DNA from: Euryarchaeota archaeon UBA181
GTDB taxonomy: Archaea; Thermoplasmatota; Poseidoniia; Poseidoniales; Thalassarchaeaceae
DNA: 30,147 bases
Direction of reading: 5' to 3'
Assembly: GCA_002496725.1 (NCBI GenBank)
Contig: DALI01000058.1
Coordinates: 1-30,147 of the forward strand
The translations under genes and the position numbers were made by a program. Positions 27,001 through 30,147 of this stretch are shown here, in pieces (position 1 is the stretch's first letter; every line of letters begins with the position of its first letter). The notes under the pieces are model-generated. The model worked only from the letters and a program-made list of their open reading frames with translations, ran no database searches and was not told the origin of the DNA.

Positions 27001-27618
27001 GTGGTCAAGCATGACTATTCCATCTATATCCAACAATGTGAATGGGATTTTTCCATCTCCGATGCCATTGAGGATTTTAGAAGAGAGGAAGTCGGGATGC
27101 GTTCCCCCGATCTTTCCCTCCAGTTCTCCTAATATCTTAGTGAATGATACTATTCCTGGGCCCTCCCAAGTCTCTATTTCAGATTCTGAGGAAAGGAAGG
27201 AGTGGAGTTGTGAAAGAGCCATTGTCTTTCCCTCCCCCCATGACATATTTGGCAGGGGATTAATCAGAGGGAATGCCAGCTTGGAGGCTTTTTCTGAGCA
27301 GTAGTGGTGTAGCACTACATCGAAGGCTGGACCCGGAGATATCTTCCTCGGCATTCTAAGGTCTGCCATTAGGGATGATTTGAGGGAGTCCAAGGTATGG
27401 TGGAGAGTTCTATCAAATGCAAATCCGATATCACTGAGTCTGGACATCTGCTCTCTCCTACTATCCTCATTGGGATAAATCGTGAGAATCTTCGAAGGGC
27501 CCCCCTTTGAGATGGGCCTGGGGTCTATGGCTTGGTTGACGAACTGTACAAAGAGCCAGTCTGGAATATTACCTACCGGAATCTCTTCTATTGTAATTGA
27601 GTCCTCATTCGACTTCAT
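24040..27618 (-). CDS. addB: AddB-like nuclease subunit with Fe-S cluster motif
   Basis: An 1192-residue partner of the AddA-like helicase. The C-terminal nuclease has the AddB layout: C822 (ARCPRRGWL), GDLLH with H854, D1006 in GLIDRVDL, the DLK core (D1049, K1051), Q1069 and Y1074 in ELQLAIYA. It ends with C1175-x2-C1178-x5-C1184, which together with C822 gives the four-cysteine Fe-S signature. The N-terminal 750 residues are long and helicase-like, but I see no Walker A loop, so the motor is probably inactive as in RecC/AddB. The start ATG 27618 is decided by the strong SD TAGGAGGC seven bases upstream; the longer TTG start at 27663 lacks this. Low similarity in the middle makes the domain boundary uncertain. 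Confidence 0.8.
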   Translation of the reverse strand: MKSNEDSITIEEIPVGNIPDWLFVQFVNQAIDPRPISKGGPSKILTIYPNEDSRREQMSRLSDIGFAFDRTLHHTLDSLKSSLMADLRMPRKISPGPAFDVVLHHYCSEKASKLAFPLINPLPNMSWGEGKTMALSQLHSFLSSESEIETWEGPGIVSFTKILGELEGKIGGTHPDFLSSKILNGIGDGKIPFTLLDIDGIVMLDHSPSLNRSDTLLLKSLSQIKPIHQLTYPGSYRLGHHGLQLVDKFPISGQEQIPHWIPKHEISNKKEQPVVDRVYVNREDQSFEASITFARSLLEEDPSSSVLIVDPAYEENQWRWNDLILSLGLPVSGIRAPMTSSTLGHWLHELANIGNGPNAFSMEKIRLLAIQESLAPFPNLISDEENTQIYPFPDTELLSNIARSEHILGGPGALQRWMEALSRPSKKIEQGPSREATQWWLISLASSLSPLLGEMDRRLLSEERLLIGCHTGQILNVPKPPSSGDEWLGNTIKQIDVGFEEKTLDGNSLPSSTILQAIISEHEALRNLQRAVGQEPPRNGNSWVGEISSILRNTSLPVSVSGVRSRLRVLSPMAALGCNPDLLILANTSSSSWNLKSPKIPFIGEMERYRYGLLRPDAPITEARHHLSHIVNCCQRVVLIDPSLDKATPLAAPVEEILQYCSPPTHFDPSTEENLGPRERRQTDGILLRKMMPSVSPPLNPSSITIPLDRELQRDRERRQPRKANDEGYLPSKYRNRVISFDYEDLTRKTPRDAESPRSTVDWPVIGATNPSGKKSTTIDPRPFIPSRSGSDVSDRRHGHSTGSEQDIELWSPSRLQEWARCPRRGWLSRGLRIRDEETQSEDLDPRIHGDLLHQIHHNLICEILGMEEGHERNPVEALDRNEPRNLSSSGMSEEEIMKVALESLDRLAPWLDRTDGVSTYRLRMLTGMSRSEWSSWLANPKETTLGGRIGAMIRSELGLLDTMPVALEWEISNGVPLGTVISLDPSDTSPHQSQLPPLMVTGLIDRVDLIPFDDEGKVWVDENGIEGVAPIRISGTDWKPRRRVLIRDLKTSESKPEDRHKKGLLDELQLAIYARAWEVTHPGDLVVAAGISVIGHSTKHILEASVTNLPDVATLSIGKTTSLTSELHRFPNESGDPQSDPFRAWLAQRLSVALGVAQGAIDGRVHPTPSKSACGYCPVSSICEVRMEDDF

Positions 27619-27673
27619 TGAGATGCCTCCTAGAGTAGTCCATGGACCGTGGGGGTTATTCAACCCAACTGTG

Positions 27674-27687
27674 TAAAACCGGTTTTA
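27674..27687. repeat. 14-bp perfect palindrome between the thioredoxin-like and addB-like genes
   Basis: TAAAACCGGTTTTA is fully self-complementary. It spans the TAA stop of the thioredoxin-like gene and lies 56 bp upstream of the addB-like ATG. It could be an operator for the helicase-nuclease operon or part of the upstream gene's transcript end. Confidence 0.5.
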
Positions 27688-28632
27688 GAGCTTTCTAGAT
27701 TGAGTTCGATTGGCTATAGCAACTAGTGAGGCCACCAAGAGGAGGGCTCCGGGGGCAGGCAACGGAGAACCGGAGGAGGATATTTCCTCCAAGGTCCAGT
27801 CGACCAACACGGCTATCTTCAGATCGTCTCCATCCCATAGTGAAGGCATGATGACATCGGATGAGCCGTAAAGATTGGATTCTGAGCCTAGATTGACTGC
27901 CTCAAGTAAGATATGATCATAGTTTTCCAGGTTATTGGTACCCTCGGGGAAGTAAGCTGATTCCTCCACCAATAGCAACCATGGGTCCAATTGGTAATCC
28001 GCTATTCCGACATTGGGAACAAGTGAAGAAATATTCCACTCGATATTGATTGAGTCTAAGGACTGGTGTATGGAGAATGTGATATTTCCGGAGAAGGGTG
28101 CAGTTTGACCTCTGGAGAGTGAAGTGGCGTAATCGTCCATCAGTGAATCTGAGTTGGACCTGGTGCCGAAGTGCATCCTCTCTCCATCGACTACTTTTGT
28201 AGGGGCTAATCTAGGTGCACCCCCATTGAGGGTGACTGCGTGCCCGTAGGTCGATGTCCAACGCTCTTCAGTACTATTGCTACCAAACGGGTCACCAGTC
28301 TCGAACCAATGCCTGTGATAGTGAATTAGCTCTACATCCGAGTCAGCTATTGCCTCGTTCATCAGGTTCTGTGTGGTGACACAGTTTGTGCACCATGTCG
28401 CTGTGTATACCTCGACTAATATTGGCATATCATCTACTTCTGAGGAGTATGTGTTCTCTGTATCGTTGTTTGATGAAAGATTCCACTGAGTGGTGAAACC
28501 TATCGTTCCCCCTTCCATCTGCACTCCGTCGGAGTCGTATCTGGCATGGTCCCAGAATTGTCCTGTGGCTGCACTCGCTTGAATTGGGAGTAGTATCATA
28601 GCTGTCATTAACACTGCTGCAAATACCCTCAT
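27685..28632 (-). CDS. Secreted thioredoxin-fold protein with C-terminal anchor/sorting tail
   Basis: A 315-residue protein with a cleavable signal peptide (residues 1-21, ending in ASA). A thioredoxin-like domain carries the redox motif C81-T-N-C84 in a VEVYTATWCTNCVT strand-helix. A beta-rich domain of about 120 residues, perhaps an accessory substrate-binding part, follows. The C terminus has PLPAPG (290-295), a hydrophobic helix (296-307) and a basic end, NRTQSRK. This three-part arrangement resembles archaeosortase-type C-terminal signals or a simple membrane anchor. It likely handles disulfides of exported proteins. It lies between the addB-like gene and threonine aldolase on the same strand; the gap to the aldolase is only 36 bp. 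The fold is sure and the substrate unknown. Confidence 0.8.
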   Translation of the reverse strand: MRVFAAVLMTAMILLPIQASAATGQFWDHARYDSDGVQMEGGTIGFTTQWNLSSNNDTENTYSSEVDDMPILVEVYTATWCTNCVTTQNLMNEAIADSDVELIHYHRHWFETGDPFGSNSTEERWTSTYGHAVTLNGGAPRLAPTKVVDGERMHFGTRSNSDSLMDDYATSLSRGQTAPFSGNITFSIHQSLDSINIEWNISSLVPNVGIADYQLDPWLLLVEESAYFPEGTNNLENYDHILLEAVNLGSESNLYGSSDVIMPSLWDGDDLKIAVLVDWTLEEISSSGSPLPAPGALLLVASLVAIANRTQSRKL

Positions 28633-28668
28633 AGCGCTGGCTGGCAGAGGGTGTTATTGAAGAGTTGC

Positions 28669-29718
28669 TCAACGTTGTGCGTTTTCTAGGGCATCTATGG
28701 TCCTCTGAATATCTTCATCGGTGATGTGCAGATGAGTGACTATCCTGATTGTAGAGTCATTTATGGAGAGTGCTTGAACGCCTTGCTTCTCCAATCTGGA
28801 GATAAGCCCCTCAGCGTCCCCGCTTTCGCAGCCGATGTAAATCATATTCGTCTGAACCTGTTTCAGGTCCACATCATATGAGTCCATTTCATCCAGAGCA
28901 CTTGCTATCTCCATGGCTCTATCGTGATCCTTGGAAAGTCTGTCAACGTTGTTCTCTAGGGCATAAATCCCAGCAGATGCGAGAACCCCTGCTTGACGCA
29001 TTCCCCCACCGAACATTTTCCTCCATCTGTGAGCTTTGTAAAGGGTTTCTGAGGAGCCAACTAGAACGCTTCCAACTGGCGCCCCGAGACCCTTGCTCAG
29101 ACAGACTGAAATCGTGTCATACTCCCTAGCCATTCGCTTGGGACTCAATGATGTAGCGACCGAGGCGTTGAATATTCTGGCGCCATCGATATGAGATCTG
29201 CAGTTGTTCGTCCTAGCAACATTGGCTATCGCATCAAGGTTCTCTAGAGAGTAGCAAGTCCCCCCTCCCCTATTGGAGGTATTCTCCACGCAGACCATGC
29301 TTCCGTTTGGGTAGTGTCCGAGACTGCCGTCGCCCTTTCTGATCAAGGACTCAACATCTTCAGGTTCCATAATGCCGCCTTCGCTTGGGACTAGTGCTAT
29401 GGAACAACCAGACAAAGCCGCATATCCCCCTCCCTCGTAAACGTATATGTGGCTATACCTCTCTGTTACTACCTCGTCCCCTGGCTCGGTCTGCGCCCTA
29501 ATTGCTATGGCATTGGACATAGTTCCCGATGGAACAAACAGGGCCTCCTCCTTTCCAAAAATTCCTGCCATCATTTCCTGGAGCTCGATGACTGTAGGGT
29601 CATCACCTAGGACATCGTCCCCCACGGGTGCCTTTGACATGACCTCTCTCATGTCAGGAGTCGGTTGTGTAACGGTATCGCTCCTGAGGTCCACCGTGTC
29701 GCTGGGGTAGTGGCGCAT
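28669..29718 (-). CDS. ltaE: Low-specificity L-threonine aldolase
   Basis: A 349-residue fold-type-I PLP enzyme that splits threonine or allo-threonine into glycine and acetaldehyde. The N-terminal LRSDTVTQPTPDMREVM is the family hallmark. HIDGARIFNA provides the Asp and Arg near the cofactor, and the PLP lysine lies in CLSKGLGAPVGS. FGGGMRQAGVLASAGIYAL matches the conserved C-terminal part of the active site. The start is ATG 29718, with a TATA-like TTTGATAT about 23 bp upstream, which suggests a leaderless message. It likely supports glycine supply. Length is normal. Confidence 0.93.
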   Translation of the reverse strand: MRHYPSDTVDLRSDTVTQPTPDMREVMSKAPVGDDVLGDDPTVIELQEMMAGIFGKEEALFVPSGTMSNAIAIRAQTEPGDEVVTERYSHIYVYEGGGYAALSGCSIALVPSEGGIMEPEDVESLIRKGDGSLGHYPNGSMVCVENTSNRGGGTCYSLENLDAIANVARTNNCRSHIDGARIFNASVATSLSPKRMAREYDTISVCLSKGLGAPVGSVLVGSSETLYKAHRWRKMFGGGMRQAGVLASAGIYALENNVDRLSKDHDRAMEIASALDEMDSYDVDLKQVQTNMIYIGCESGDAEGLISRLEKQGVQALSINDSTIRIVTHLHITDEDIQRTIDALENAQR

Positions 29719-29740
29719 GGGAGTCCCAGAGAGGGGTCAC

Positions 29741-29748
29741 ATATCAAA
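29741..29748 (-). promoter_or_regulatory. Probable TATA box for ltaE
   Basis: On the minus strand the site reads TTGATAT within a TTTGATATG context, centred about 26 bp before the ltaE ATG at 29718. That is the right distance for transcription from the start codon. There is no SD. Confidence 0.45.
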
Positions 29749-29775
29749 TGAGGCTGGAAACCATTAGTTCCGATA

Positions 29776-29792
29776 TCAGTGCTACGCACTGA
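29776..29792. repeat. 7-bp inverted repeat (hairpin) in the ltaE/MIP-like intergenic region
   Basis: TCAGTGC and GCACTGA are separated by the three bases TAC. The hairpin sits upstream of ltaE at the edge of the AT-rich block and may be a regulator-binding site for the divergent genes. Confidence 0.5.
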
Positions 29793-29796
29793 AGAT

Positions 29797-29835
29797 AATT
29801 TATATTTAAACTATTGAAAACTAGATATTATTTGT
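29797..29835. promoter_or_regulatory. AT-rich block containing a strong TATA-like sequence
   Basis: This is about 85% A+T with TTTATATTTAAA at 29800-29811. It could be a promoter for a short unannotated transcript, a second promoter for the downstream gene, or an unwinding element. No origin repeats of the ORB kind were recognised. Confidence 0.35.
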
Positions 29836-29860
29836 GTTATCAGGTGTTATTGATAACACC
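29834..29860. repeat. Composite inverted/direct repeat (GTGTTAT half-sites)
   Basis: GTGTTATCA (29834-29842) and TGATAACAC (29851-29859) are a perfect 9-bp inverted pair with an 8-bp spacer. The spacer itself contains another GTGTTAT copy (29844-29850), exactly 10 bp, one helical turn, after the first. Three half-sites in 26 bp look like an operator for a dimeric regulator. It lies about 60 bp upstream of the TATA box of the last gene. Confidence 0.6.
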
Positions 29861-29871
29861 GGCTAATTGAT

Positions 29872-29895
29872 AAAACCCTTCAAATTGGGGTTTTT
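29872..29895 (+). terminator. Possible hairpin followed by a T run
   Basis: AAAACCC (29872-29878) and GGGTTTT (29888-29894) form a 7-bp stem with a nine-base loop, then a T tract. It resembles an intrinsic terminator, but both flanking genes begin rather than end here. It would make sense only if a short RNA is transcribed from the TATA-like element upstream. Confidence 0.35.
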
Positions 29896-29917
29896 GAGCA
29901 TTTTAGTTAGGGCTCAG

Positions 29918-29924
29918 TTATAAT
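29918..29924 (+). promoter_or_regulatory. TATA box for the MIP-like gene
   Basis: TTATAAT lies 48-54 bp before the ATG at 29972. Transcription would begin near 29946-29949, giving a leader of about 25 bases that holds the SD GGTGGGAGG at 29955-29963. Confidence 0.55.
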
Positions 29925-29971
29925 GTATGAGTCATGTGGACAACTGCTCACTAAGGTGGGAGGAAAAAAAT

Positions 29972-30147
29972 ATGGAAATAGATATGAACGCAATGAAAGC
30001 AGAGATTGGCGGTGCCTTCGTGGTAGCGTGGCTCGTGGTTGGAATGGGCTGGGGAAGCCTGGGTGCGGCTGTCGTTATGGCAGCTGTATGGATGGCATTC
30101 TCCGGGGCTCACGTCCTACCAGTGATAACATGGATGCATATGATGAC
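29972..30147 (+). CDS. Divergent aquaporin (MIP)-like membrane protein, 3' truncated
   Basis: Only the first 58 codons are in the window. After a short polar start come KAEIGGAFVVAWLVVGMGWG (first helix), a second hydrophobic helix and FSGAHVLPVITW. In aquaporins the first helix begins AE-x-x-G-T/A-F, and the B loop reads SGAH-x-NPA-x-T. The match to SGAH and the final T is good, but NPA is replaced by LPV, so water selectivity may be altered, or the resemblance may be superficial. The start is well supported by the SD GGTGGGAGG eight bases upstream and a TATA box. The remainder, including the second NPA region, lies outside the window. Confidence 0.5.
   Translation, partial: MEIDMNAMKAEIGGAFVVAWLVVGMGWGSLGAAVVMAAVWMAFSGAHVLPVITWMHMM

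Noticed and set aside
27173..27250. GEGKT sequence near the N terminus of the AddB-like protein, resembling a Walker A loop
   Set aside because: The residue five before the GKT glycine is Met rather than Gly or Ala, and no Walker B or other helicase motif was seen in the expected positions.
1..30147. CRISPR arrays, insertion sequences, prophage or attachment sites
   Set aside because: No regularly spaced repeats, transposase or integrase genes were seen, and gene content is ordinary archaeal apart from the noted cases.

Overview
This window most likely comes from an archaeon of the marine Euryarchaeota, probably Marine Group II (Candidatus Poseidoniales) or a close relative. The evidence is the archaeal gene set and gene order: FtsZ, SecE, Spt5, L11, L1, P0 and P1. 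An archaeal-type CDP-alcohol transferase, an AK6/Fap7-type kinase, a RaSEA-type archaeosine enzyme and an archaeal YchF GTPase point the same way. Starts use ATG, GTG and TTG. Some sit behind strong Shine-Dalgarno (SD) sequences and others appear leaderless just downstream of a TATA box. The lineage is inferred from content only. No rRNA, tRNA, CRISPR array or insertion sequence was seen.

Region 1 (1-3628) holds the 3' part of a BNR-repeat surface or secreted protein. It converges on a Ca2+/H+ antiporter, which is divergent from an AK6-type kinase translationally joined to a CDP-alcohol phosphatidyltransferase. Region 2 (3716-8496) is the information-processing core: ftsZ, then secE-spt5-rpl11-rpl1-rpl10-rpl12. 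Two proteins here have unusual architecture. Spt5 carries a degenerate Nudix-like domain at its N terminus. The L11 gene encodes only the C-terminal (rRNA-binding) half.

Region 3 (8560-13100) holds two unrecognised proteins in the same frame separated by one TGA, a YchF-type GTPase, and a heme-copper-oxidase-like subunit I that has lost most metal ligands, preceded by a small membrane protein. Region 4 (13190-19117) holds a RaSEA-type radical SAM enzyme divergent from a UMF1-type transporter with a large acidic insert. A membrane-anchored hexapeptide acyltransferase, a coiled-coil protein and an M20 peptidase follow.

Region 5 (19178-27618) is the most surprising part. It is a two-gene unit of about 8.4 kb encoding an AddAB/RecBC-like helicase-nuclease. 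The AddA-like subunit has all the UvrD-type motor motifs plus a PD-(D/E)XK nuclease. The AddB-like subunit has a nuclease with a canonical four-cysteine Fe-S signature and no visible Walker A. Such enzymes are typical of bacteria; archaea usually resect DNA ends with HerA-NurA/Mre11-Rad50.

Region 6 (27685-30147) holds a secreted thioredoxin-fold protein with a possible C-terminal sorting tail and a threonine aldolase. A 253-bp AT-rich divergent intergenic region rich in inverted repeats follows. The window ends in the start of a membrane protein resembling an aquaporin whose first NPA motif is replaced by LPV.
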